From assembly GCA_004151065.3 (NCBI GenBank), contig NWUY0304293671.1, forward strand, positions 1 through 13,345: DNA of 13,345 nt, read 5' to 3'. The notes beneath the pieces are model-generated. The model searched no databases and was not told where the DNA came from. It saw only the letters and a list, made by a program, of their open reading frames with translations. The DNA comes from Larix sibirica. Lineage: Eukaryota > Streptophyta > Pinopsida > Pinales > Pinaceae. A program made the position numbers and the translations under genes. Shown here one piece after another: positions 6,417 to 13,345 of this stretch (its first letter is position 1; the number at the start of each line of letters is the position of its first letter).

Positions 6417-9400
6417 GTTTGCATGGTTAATAATGTTTATTACAGTAGATATTTTATTTCTTAAATTGCACACAAGAAATATTACTTTTAAAAGCTAACC
6501 AAGAACAAAAATGTTGATTTGGAAATATCTGATTTTTGCTGTTGAGTAGAGGGTGTTTTCTTGGGTGTTAGCAACTTAATATTTGCTAAATTCCTTGTTG
6601 ACTAAGCTTATGCATAGATTGCAATTACAAATTTACGTCTCAAATTCTTGCTCTTTGGCCCTCTTCTTGACATTGTAATTCTGTTACTTGTATAGCTTTA
6701 CTCCATGACTAGCAGCAATGTGGTCTCTGTTTCAGCCGGCAAATACTGGACTGCCATTGCTACTTTAACAGGTGACGTTTATGCATGGGATGGACAGAAA
6801 CACAAAGGAGATGCTCCTATTCTCCATCGTATACATGGGATTAAGCATGCCACTTCAGTGTCTGTTGGTGAAACTCACTTTCTGGCTGTTTCTACCAATT
6901 ATATTCCCAAATACACCCCCAAACGTTCTGAAGAAATTCAGACAACAACAAAAGAACACTGTGAGGAAGATGATGAGATTGAAGATGATGATGCAGCATT
7001 AAATGTTTGTCAAAATGTATCCAAAGGAGGTGAATGTGATAGTGATAAACTCGAAAAAATTGTTCCAAGTTTGAAGGATTTGTGCCAGAAGGTGGCAGCA
7101 GAGTTTCTGGTGGAACCAAAAAATGCAGTACAATTGCTTGATGTTGCGGATACACTGGAAGCTGAGGACTTGCGGATACATTGTGAGGTGAGTAACCTTT
7201 TTGTGTTATATTGTAAATGTTCCACTGAGGGATTTGTAAAGTTTAGTTGTTCTATCTAGCTTTATTTTTAGGGTTGTTTTATCTAGTACTTGAAAGCACT
7301 TGGTAGAAAATGACTTTTTTTTGGTTCTAACTATAAAGAATATTACCAGTTACTGCAATTTGTTATTATTCATTTGTATGTGATTGAAAGTGTGTAAGTG
7401 ATAGTGATTTGCAAGCTTCCGCATTTAGGCAATGCATTTTCCTTTGCCATCACCATGTAGGTTATTACACATAAGTGACCAATGTGATAGCTCTGAGTTT
7501 TAAATAGAGATTTATCCACTTTAATTGTCCCTCTCCAGATCTTAATAGACCTGGGGTTAAGATTTGCACCCACAAAGGCTATTTAACCACATTTAGGTTT
7601 GCAACTTCAGTTTTTTGATCCCTCTTGGTTTTGCGTTAAGATGGATCTATGCCAAGTAAATATATTTATATTGAGAAATGAGCAGTAGATCAGGTTGGAA
7701 TATAAATAAAGGCAGGGAATATATCTCTTGAGACAACTCAATGTTTTATAACTAGTATTACAATTAATGATAATGATAATGGTAAGGTTAGTATTGTTGT
7801 AAGTGTTCATTATTAATCATATCTATTAATTGCATAAAAAGTTACCTCCTCTTAAATTGGCTATAATAGACATTCTTTACAAACATAGGTTGCCAAGGAT
7901 TTGGCCATGCATCATTGCCAGGGTGTATTAAAAATTAAAATATATAAGCATATGTACAATAACACAAGTAACTTAATAATGTAAACTTACATGAGTGGTT
8001 ATGCAGCAGCCAGACGCAATGTGTACTGAACATTTGTGAAATCACTATACCAAAACCTATTAAATAGAACAGGCTATCCAGTAGTTTGTTAGGCTAAAGC
8101 CGTTCAACTGGAGCAGATCTGACAATCTAATAATGTAATACGCCAAAAGGCATATGCCAGCAGATCCAGTAATTTGGTGATACGAAGAATTATATAGCAG
8201 AATTATTCTATAAACCCACATATATATCTTATATAAATTATATGCTTTCTATCCTTGCCCATTAATTGGCATAAATTGATATTACTTCTACTTTCAAGGT
8301 TTGCAAATGCAATCATATGAGTTCTAAGGGTTTCTTATTGTTTTGTTTTGATTTATTTATTTAGTGCTTTGGTGGAAATGTGGTAGTTGTCTAAGGTTTG
8401 TTCCTGAATTGGTCAGGAAGTGTGCTCTACACTTATTCATTTCTAGCAGATCCCAGGTGAATGGACATCTCAGTCAATGCAAGATGCATCTGATTCAATT
8501 GTGACATCCTGTTTAGGTGAATCCTTTAATTCTATATGATATGACCTGTAGTCAGAAAAAAAACAATATAGTGTCATTAACAGCTATAAAATCACTGAAG
8601 GATGGTCATGCAACATCTTTGAACATCTAAGTGTGTTATTTCGAAATTTGTTTATAAGAGGTTGTCTCGCTGGTGCAACAAGCTGGTGATATCTCGAGCC
8701 AGGTGTTTAGTACAGTGAATGACTTGATAGATGTGCAGAGCTGTAGATATCACATTGACTCAATCTTGAGTTTATGGAAGTCCATGGTGTGTGCGTGTTT
8801 GTGTATAATGTTTCCCATTTGGAAATTCAGTGGGTTTCTTGTCTGGACCTTATTTCATATGCAAGCGTTTTGTATGGATTTTGCTTTTCTACCAATTCAA
8901 GCCAGGTTTGTTGTCTGAGCAAAAACTGGATGGCCAAGAACTGCTAGTATCTCAGTGCAGGACTAGGTTGTTGCACGTTATGGCTAGCTAGAGTATCAGT
9001 GTGCCTCCACCAAACTGCTAGTACCTAACAATCCCAACTCTCTGTTGAAATGGGGAAGACATCATTTGATGAAAAAGAACTGCTGGGATGGGTTTAACTG
9101 GTCTTGTGCTCATAAATGTGCTGTGGTCCACCAAACATCCATTACCCATTAATCCAGACTGTCTATTGAAATAGGGAACACAACATTTATTGAAAAAGAC
9201 GTAACTTTTGGGATGAGTGTAACTGGTCCTATGTAGTGCTCATGAATGTTCTGTGGTCCATTACTTATATTTTGTTAGTTTTTATTGTTAACTGCATATC
9301 ATTAATTTCTTTATTCTTGTTTCCAGTTACAAGTAATCTTTGGGATTTAATCGATCTTAATATGAATTATCCCATTTTTCGTAAGAAGTTATTGGTTTGG

Positions 9401-11576
9401 AGTCCATTTTGTTTTCTTAAACCATTAATATGATATCTTATACTTTAAAAATTCATAGTTCCTATACATGGACGGGACTTGTTAAGATATTGCATATATG
9501 TTTTGGCCAGAAATGTTTAAAACATGAAACTGTTCAATTGACTGTTTGGAATATCTTTAGATCTTCACATTCATCGGACTCTTTAAAATTAGATAGGTCT
9601 CTTATAATTTTTCATTTTTGTTGGCTTATTGTTGGTTTATTTGTTCACAGGATCTGGTGCTTCGCAACCTTGATTACATTCTTACAATATCTCCTACAGC
9701 CTTTGCTAATGTAAGTCCAGAGTTGTTGGCTAAATTGGAGAAGTCCTTGGATGCCAAGTCTTCTGAGCCTTGGAGCTATCGTCATCTTCCAACCCCAACT
9801 GCCACATTTCCTGCCATTATTGATAGCGAGGAAGATAATGGTGAAACTGGATTTACTAAGTTGCGCAACATTGCTTCTGCAGAGACTATTGATCAGTCAA
9901 CGTGCAAGAGAAGATCTGGGGATGGATTTTTGCATCAGACAAGTGCAGCTGATCAAGCTATGGCGAAAGAAGTGAGAGCTATAAGGAAGAAACTTCAGCA
10001 GATAGAGATTCTTGAGATGAAACAAAGCAATGGTTATTTCCTTGATGAGCAACAAAAAGCAAAACTGCAGACAAAAAATTTACTTGAAAATACTCTTGCT
10101 TATCTTGAAACTGGAGTAGCAGTGGAATCCAATGAAGAACTGGAGACAGCATGTACTAAAGCTACTTTACTGGATGGGAGGTCTTCAATGGAAAATGGAT
10201 CAAGAAGCCGTCAGCGCAAGGGCAAGAAAAAAGGAAACAAATTTTCTCAGAAGCAGATTGGAGATTTGCCTGACATCTCTAAGTGCGAGGTACCTGTCAA
10301 AGGAGGTCCTAAGAAAACACAGGAAAGCTTAAATCCCTTGAAGGGTTTTGAGAATGATGATTGCCCTGTTTATGATGGAGGAAAGGTAAGTGATAGCTGT
10401 TATTGTTACCGTCCAATATTTTTCTTGAATTTCACACCTTTGTTGACAGCTATTTTTAAACTTTTCGGACTTTGTTTTTAGCGTTTTACTCTTCTGTAGG
10501 TATTGATCTAAATATAAGCACAGATATATTTAGGTTGTGCAGTAAATGTTTTATTATCTGGTGGATTAGGACGATGATGTAAAATTTGGAGATTCAAATA
10601 TTTTGTCCTCAATTCAGAAAGCAAGTCCGTTAGAGTGCAATGATTATGGTTCAGGCAAGAAAGCAGGTTCAGACAAGAAAGCAGGCATGGCAACATCCAG
10701 TTATCATGATTCAGAGGTAAATGTGGCAACAAAGAAGTCCTTGAAAAAGAATTCTAAGAAAGGTGGTTTATCTGTTTTCTTGAGTGGTGCGTTAGATGAT
10801 GCACCCAAAATTGTTGTTCAAGCACCAAGTCCACCCAAGGTAGAGGGTCCAGCTTGGGGTGGAGCAAGGATTAGCAAGGATTCCACGTCTCTCCTTGAAA
10901 TTCAGGGCGAACAAATACTCGAATCGAATACACCATCAACCCCAGAAATTAGCAGGGGCCCTTTTAAATGTGTAGGCAAAGGTAAAAGTTCAGAATGTGA
11001 ACTGATAAAAAAATCTAAAGGCTTAGCTGATGTGTATGAAATGGGTATGAATGAACCTGAAACAGATCACATTCATATTCCCCTAAGTCAACATTCCCGT
11101 TTATCAGCTCCAATTGCTGTTATCCCAAGCAAGGTAATTAGTGCTTCAGATGCAGAAAAAAGTACCCCACCTTGGGCAGGCACCTCCCCTTTAATGTCCA
11201 GGTCTTCATTGAGAGATATTCAAATGCAGCAGGTATAGTATGGGACCTCAGAATAGAATGGTTTGATAAATGTTATTTATGAAGCTTGGATTAACTGTTT
11301 TAACTGACTAAATTGCAAGTCAGTGTGTTTTAATGGTTACATGTTTTGCAGGTAAAACAGAAAACCAAGAGTTCAGTTGACTTATTTGCAGCATCAGGCT
11401 CCAGTACCAAGTTAGATCCTAGCCTTAATGTTGTGAAGGATAGCCCCTGTCGTTGGTTTAAGCCAGAGGTTAGCACACCTTCTTCAATTCGCTGTATCCA
11501 GATAGAAGAGAAGGCTATGAAAGACCTTAGGCGTTTATACAAAAATGTGAAGTTAGTGAAGAATGACCTCCCATGA
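6204..11576 (+). CDS. RCC1/BTB-like protein of the plant ankyrin-RCC1 (IBtk-related) family, C-terminal 775 residues, 5' end missing
   Basis: Joining 6204-6416, 6696-7187, 9651-10385, 10570-11232 and 11352-11576 gives one open frame of 775 codons plus TGA. All four internal introns are GT-AG and phase 0, supporting an intact, selected reading frame. In-window residues 1-130 are the last RCC1-like beta-propeller repeats, 190-260 a BTB-related segment, 340-385 a charged helical segment, about 419-432 a basic tract, and 543-775 conserved C-terminal motifs. The order matches the plant proteins annotated as ankyrin repeat/RCC1 family (Arabidopsis At3g03790-like, about 1.1 kb codons), related to animal IBtk, a presumed Cullin-3 adaptor; the plant function is not established. 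About 350-400 N-terminal residues (ankyrin repeats and first RCC1 repeats) are absent from the window, so the start codon is not seen. Confidence 0.88.
6417..6695 (+). other. Intron, 279 bp, phase 0
   Basis: It runs from GTTTGC at 6417 to TATAG at 6691-6695 and is T-rich. The exon frame would read through about 48 nt into the intron before TAA at 6462-6464, so unspliced RNA would give a truncated protein. The neighbouring exons join LHCQQ to LYSM, as expected for the family. Confidence 0.85.
6696..7187 (+). CDS. Exon: last RCC1 repeat, acidic linker and BTB-like segment (in-window residues 72-235)
   Basis: The acceptor CTTGTATAG ends at 6695 and the donor GTGAGT begins at 7188; it is 492 nt, phase 0. 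It encodes VVSVSAGKYWTAIA, another RCC1 strand pair, then GDVYAWDG and TSVSVGETHFLAVS. A very acidic run at 6961-6998 (EEDDEIEDDD) forms the linker, then PSLKDLCQKVAAEFLVEP and NAVQLLDVADTLEAEDL, which resemble the C-terminal helices of a BTB domain where family members bind partners. It ends at LRIHCE, just before the conserved helix taken up by the next exon. Confidence 0.92.
8450..8516 (+). other. Coding-like island / possible cassette exon a
   Basis: The segment is preceded by CATTTCTAGCAG and followed by GTGAAT, so it has a plausible acceptor and donor. Read from 8450 it gives IPGEWTSQSM and continues as DASDSIVTSCL, 22 codons plus one base, without stops. It does not match the recalled protein family at this position. 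It could be an alternative exon, a fragment of another gene carried in, or chance. Confidence 0.3.
8659..8786 (+). other. Coding-like island / possible cassette exon b
   Basis: The sequence follows TTTATAAG, a weak acceptor, and precedes GTGTGTG, a possible donor. Joined to the island ending at 8516 it completes a Glu codon and reads VVSLVQQAGDISSQVF then NDLIDVQSCRYHIDSILSLW, with no stop through 8786 and beyond to 8918. Island a (67 nt) plus island b (128 nt) is 195 nt, exactly 65 codons, entering and leaving in phase 0 like the host intron. No domain is recognised. Confidence 0.3.
9007..9257. repeat. Diverged tandem duplication in the long intron, units of 121 and 130 bp
   Basis: Copy 1 is 9007-9127 and copy 2 is 9128-9257. 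Both start CCACCAAAC and share TCTxTTGAAATxGGGAA, a CATTT-GAAAAAGA block, a GGGATG-GTxTAACTGGTC block, and end at GCTCATxAATGTxCTGTGGT. A third partial start (CCATTACTTAT) follows at 9258. The copies differ by several substitutions and a few indels. Nothing indicates a coding role. Confidence 0.85.
9651..10385 (+). CDS. Exon: BTB-tail helix, charged helical segment and basic tract (in-window residues 236-480)
   Basis: The acceptor TTGTTCACAG ends at 9650 and the donor GTAAGT starts at 10386; it is 735 nt, phase 0. It starts DLVLRNLDYILTISPTAF, completing the BTB-like fold, then LAKLEKSLDAKSSEPW. The motif LPTPTATFPAIIDSEED is a strongly conserved landmark of the plant family. From about residue 340, KEVRAIRKKLQQIEILEMKQ and nearby form a charged, probably helical segment. 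A basic run at 10201-10236 (RSRQRKGKKKGNK) could be a nuclear localisation signal or nucleic-acid contact; this is inference. Confidence 0.93.
10386..10569 (+). other. Intron, 184 bp, phase 0
   Basis: GTAAGT donor at 10386 and GGTGGATTAG acceptor ending at 10569. The acceptor has a weak polypyrimidine tract immediately upstream, but the following frame (DDVKFGDSN) is open and the exon continues in the family's order. Reading through would hit a stop at 10479-10481. Confidence 0.8.
10570..11232 (+). CDS. Exon: low-complexity region and two W-G-G/SLR-IQ motifs (in-window residues 481-701)
   Basis: 663 nt, phase 0 at both ends, ending before the donor GTATAG at 11233. The N-terminal part is rich in Ser and Lys with a repeated GSGKKAGSDKKAG. 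KKGGLSVFLSGALDD (about residues 543-557) is a conserved family motif. It is followed by GPAWGGARISKDSTSLLEIQ and, at the end, TPPWAGTSPLMSRSSLRDIQ, two versions of one short motif. Between them the sequence looks disordered and is poorly conserved as far as I can judge. The 5' border is less certain than the 3' one because the acceptor is weak. Confidence 0.88.
11233..11351 (+). other. Intron, 119 bp, phase 0
   Basis: The donor is GTATAG and the acceptor GTTTTGCAG, ending at 11351. Retention would add an in-frame TAG at 11236-11238 and remove the conserved C-terminal 74 residues. Confidence 0.85.
11352..11576 (+). CDS. Terminal exon: conserved C-terminus with RWFKPE motif and stop (in-window residues 702-775)
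   Basis: The exon opens VKQKTKSSVDLF, and from residue 735 encodes RWFKPEVSTPSSIRCIQIEE followed by KAMKDLRRLYKNVKLVKN. The trailing helix is the recognisable end of the plant family. SSIRCIQIEE is a third version of the S-x-R/L-x-I-Q element seen twice in the previous exon. TGA is at 11574-11576, at a length appropriate for the family, so the C-terminus is complete. Confidence 0.93.
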   Translation, partial: VKQKTKSSVDLFAASGSSTKLDPSLNVVKDSPCRWFKPEVSTPSSIRCIQIEEKAMKDLRRLYKNVKLVKNDLP

Positions 11577-11655
11577 TTTCTAGTAGAATCAAATGTAACA
11601 TTGTCAAGTTCCCCCATGATTTCTAGTAGAATCAAATGTAACATTGTCACGTTCT
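11570..11655. repeat. 43-bp perfect-register tandem duplication spanning the stop codon
   Basis: Copy 1 is 11570-11612 and copy 2 is 11613-11655; both begin CCCATGATTTCTAGTAGAAT and agree at 41 of 43 positions. The TGA stop codon lies inside copy 1, so a second TGA-containing copy sits directly in the 3' UTR. The protein end is unaffected. High identity indicates a recent event relative to the other repeats here. Confidence 0.97.
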
Positions 11656-11830
11656 TGGTTTTACTGTCTAACATTGGAGCAAAGTTTTAGGAAATGCTCT
11701 TCATTCTCATCGTTTCATAAAGAATGTACACATTGATTAATGTAGTATTCACCTATCAGTTGTACAGAGTCACTACAGACTGCCCTGTGAATAAAAATTT
11801 CTGGATTGGACGTTCAATTTTTAATATTCT
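11577..11830 (+). other. Probable 3' UTR with candidate poly(A) signal
   Basis: An AATAAA occurs at 11790-11795, 214 nt after the stop, in a TGTGAATAAAAATTT context; a second AATAAA occurs at 11903-11908. TGTA-rich words upstream (such as 11748 and 11760) fit plant far-upstream elements. The true cleavage site cannot be read from genomic sequence alone. Confidence 0.5.
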
Positions 11831-13288
11831 CAAGACATTAGCATTTTAAAATGATTTTCCATGAGCACAATTAAACTGGAATATTGTCAAAATTACAATG
11901 GAAATAAATGAGTGCTTAGACTGGAGGGCTGATTATGTTGGTTGCTCTATGTGACTGTCATAAAACAAAATAACTAGTACAACACTTAAGAGACCAATGC
12001 TTTAACTCACTCCTAACTAAAATAGACTAACTATTAACTAATTTCTAACTAAAATAAATAGATAGAAAAGGAGGATAAAAGGGTAATGTTGAACCCAATG
12101 GGAATTAATGAGCTAGATTGAAACAACTAGCTCCTCGGTCGACTGTTTATCCACCTATTGGTGCAATTTTTCCATGTGATGAAAGCAATATACATGGTAA
12201 GGCCTGTCCTCACCTAGTGAGTAAAGTTATATAGGGAATGTCTTGTTCAAAAGGCTTATAACTTACATATTGAATTGGAGATCATTTAACCTGAAAATAG
12301 AAGGAAGTTCCACTGGCTAGAATGTTGCACCCAAAGCTTTTATTGCTAAAGCAAATATCCATTGAAAAGAACAATCCTAAATTGATGTGGTTGGCATGCA
12401 GTACAGGTGGTTGAGAGTAGAATACACTACGGTTTTTAGTAATGAAATATAATATTTGATAGCTCCGTGATTACATTATGCTTTATATAAAATTAATTTT
12501 GAATTCATCTCTATAAGCTATTTTAAAGTTGGATATCGTTGGGTTTATTTGAGGTCACAATTTTCTAGGGCATGTCCAATTGAGGCTTACACTCAAGAAT
12601 GCTGCAAAGTATTTTTCTCAAAACAAACAATGGAAGTATCCTTTTGAGGATTTTGTGGCTACACAGGTTGATAGAGTTTTGATAGTATTGGAACAAGTCT
12701 GCGTATTTCAATTATATGGATGTTCTTGTTGTGATTTCAAACAAGGATCTGCCAGAGGATTGAAATGTTTTGGGTTAGATTTTAGTTTTTAATAATGTTT
12801 AGTATCAGGCTGTTTAAGATTGCACCACCCTGCAGTGTGATCGAAGCATCACATGAGGAAAAATTGGTCTAAACCTAAAGCAGCAATTCATTATATATCA
12901 TGTTATCATTATATATCAAGTTATTGTCAAAGACCAGCCCTCTTTAAGGTATTGAAGATCGAAATGAATAATCTAAGAAAAGTGACAGTAGCACTAGTAA
13001 GAAAGAAGTGGAAAGATAAGATGGCGAGTATGATTACTAAGACATTCTACTTCTAGGAGTGAGCTATGATGGCATAAGTAAAAGCCAAGTTATCACAACC
13101 CTACCCATCGCTTACCTTGCTCACAGAGAACAGTAGTCACCTGATCTAATATCAAATCAAAGTCTGGGATTATCAAACTAGACTTCATGCTGGACGTGGC
13201 AACAAAGCTCCTATGCGCATTATATACATACATTACTCTTATGCTCACTATCTGCATGCATAACTCTGATATGATTGCTAATCTAAGT
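11831..13288. other. Downstream stretch without a recognised gene
   Basis: The sequence is AT-rich and has only short open frames. 12580-12792 (plus, first canonical ATG absent) contains LKNAAKYFSQNKQWKYPFED, and 12853-13056 (plus, ATG) encodes a 67-residue basic peptide; neither resembles a known family and neither has clear gene signals. Repeated CTAACTAAAATA words occur near 12013 and 12045. Nothing else was identified. Confidence 0.6.
12889..12924. repeat. 18-bp tandem repeat
   Basis: CATTATATATCATGTTAT at 12889-12906 is followed immediately by CATTATATATCAAGTTAT at 12907-12924, one mismatch in 18. It lies in a short open frame where it gives HYISCYHYISSY. Probably simple replication slippage. 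Confidence 0.9.
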
Positions 13289-13345
13289 CACCTGACACGG
13301 GGACACGAGACACGTAGGACACGAAAATACGAGAGTCCGACACGG
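13289..13345. repeat. GACACG-rich repeat block at the right edge, possible transposon terminus
   Basis: GACACG, GGACACGAGACACG, GGACACG and CCGACACGG occur within the last 57 bp, making CACGAGACACG-type spacing. Blocks of this kind (on the other strand CGTGTC repeats) are common at ends of non-autonomous DNA elements in plants, but the family cannot be named here and the block is cut by the edge. Confidence 0.45.

Larger units (their letters stand above)
7188..9650 (+). other. Long intron, 2463 bp, phase 0, with two coding-like islands and an internal tandem repeat
   Basis: The donor GTGAGT is at 7188 and the acceptor TTTGTTCACAG ends at 9650. The flanking exons join LRIHCE to DLVLRNLDYILT, which is contiguous in the family. 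Inside it 7260-8440 and 8800-9000 are AT-rich with nothing recognised; islands at 8450-8516 and 8659-8786 and a duplication at 9007-9257 are listed separately. It is far longer than the other three in-window introns (119-279 bp), suggesting inserted DNA, though no element ends were identified. Confidence 0.85.

Noticed and set aside
6772-7225. Overlapping ORFs in other frames and on the minus strand.
   Set aside because: They overlap the well-supported RCC1/BTB exon and have shadow-like composition.
7863-7916. Possible mini-exon after AAACATAG reading VAKDLAMHHCQ in the long intron.
   Set aside because: The donor needed after CAG is not a GT in a compatible phase, and the stretch is only about 10 codons.
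1-13345. CRISPR arrays, tRNA or rRNA genes, and bacterial-type defence operons.
   Set aside because: No regular spaced repeats, cloverleaf sequences, rRNA signatures or prokaryotic gene organisation were seen; the window is plant nuclear DNA.

Overview
The window is nuclear DNA of a land plant, very probably a seed plant. It carries exons with GT-AG introns of a plant-type ankyrin/RCC1/BTB-like protein, a decayed plant-type Ty3/gypsy retrotransposon and a decayed plant-type hAT transposase. There are no bacterial-style operons. The long introns and transposon-rich flanks fit a large-genome plant (conifer or woody angiosperm), but the species cannot be read from the sequence.

Layout. Positions 1 to about 2400 (minus strand) hold the protease, reverse transcriptase, RNase H and integrase parts of a Ty3/gypsy element in that order. 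Every part has stops or frameshifts, and the element is cut by the left edge. Positions 2400-3700 are AT-rich, gene-free DNA. Positions 3721-4179 hold short unassigned open stretches. Positions about 4260-4800 (plus) hold the core of a dead hAT transposase. Positions 4800-5100 are unassigned. Positions 5200-6005 are two nested families of diverged tandem duplications.

The one credible functional gene is on the plus strand from 6204 to 11576: five coding exons (6204-6416, 6696-7187, 9651-10385, 10570-11232, 11352-11576), all joined at phase-0 introns with canonical GT-AG borders. Together they encode the C-terminal 775 residues of a protein like the plant RCC1/ankyrin family related to animal IBtk (inhibitor of Bruton tyrosine kinase). 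The upstream exons for ankyrin repeats and the first RCC1 repeats are not in the window. Either they lie further left, which would put the gypsy and hAT relics inside an intron of more than 6.2 kb, or the locus is 5'-truncated.

The third intron-exon region is notable. The 2463-bp intron contains two coding-like islands (8450-8516 and 8659-8786) that splice in phase with each other and sum to 195 nt, so they could enter the mRNA without shifting the frame. The 3' end has a 43-bp tandem duplication that includes the stop codon, followed by a candidate poly(A) signal. From about 11830 to the right edge no gene was recognised. The last ~57 bp are a GACACG-rich motif that looks like the end of a further mobile element.
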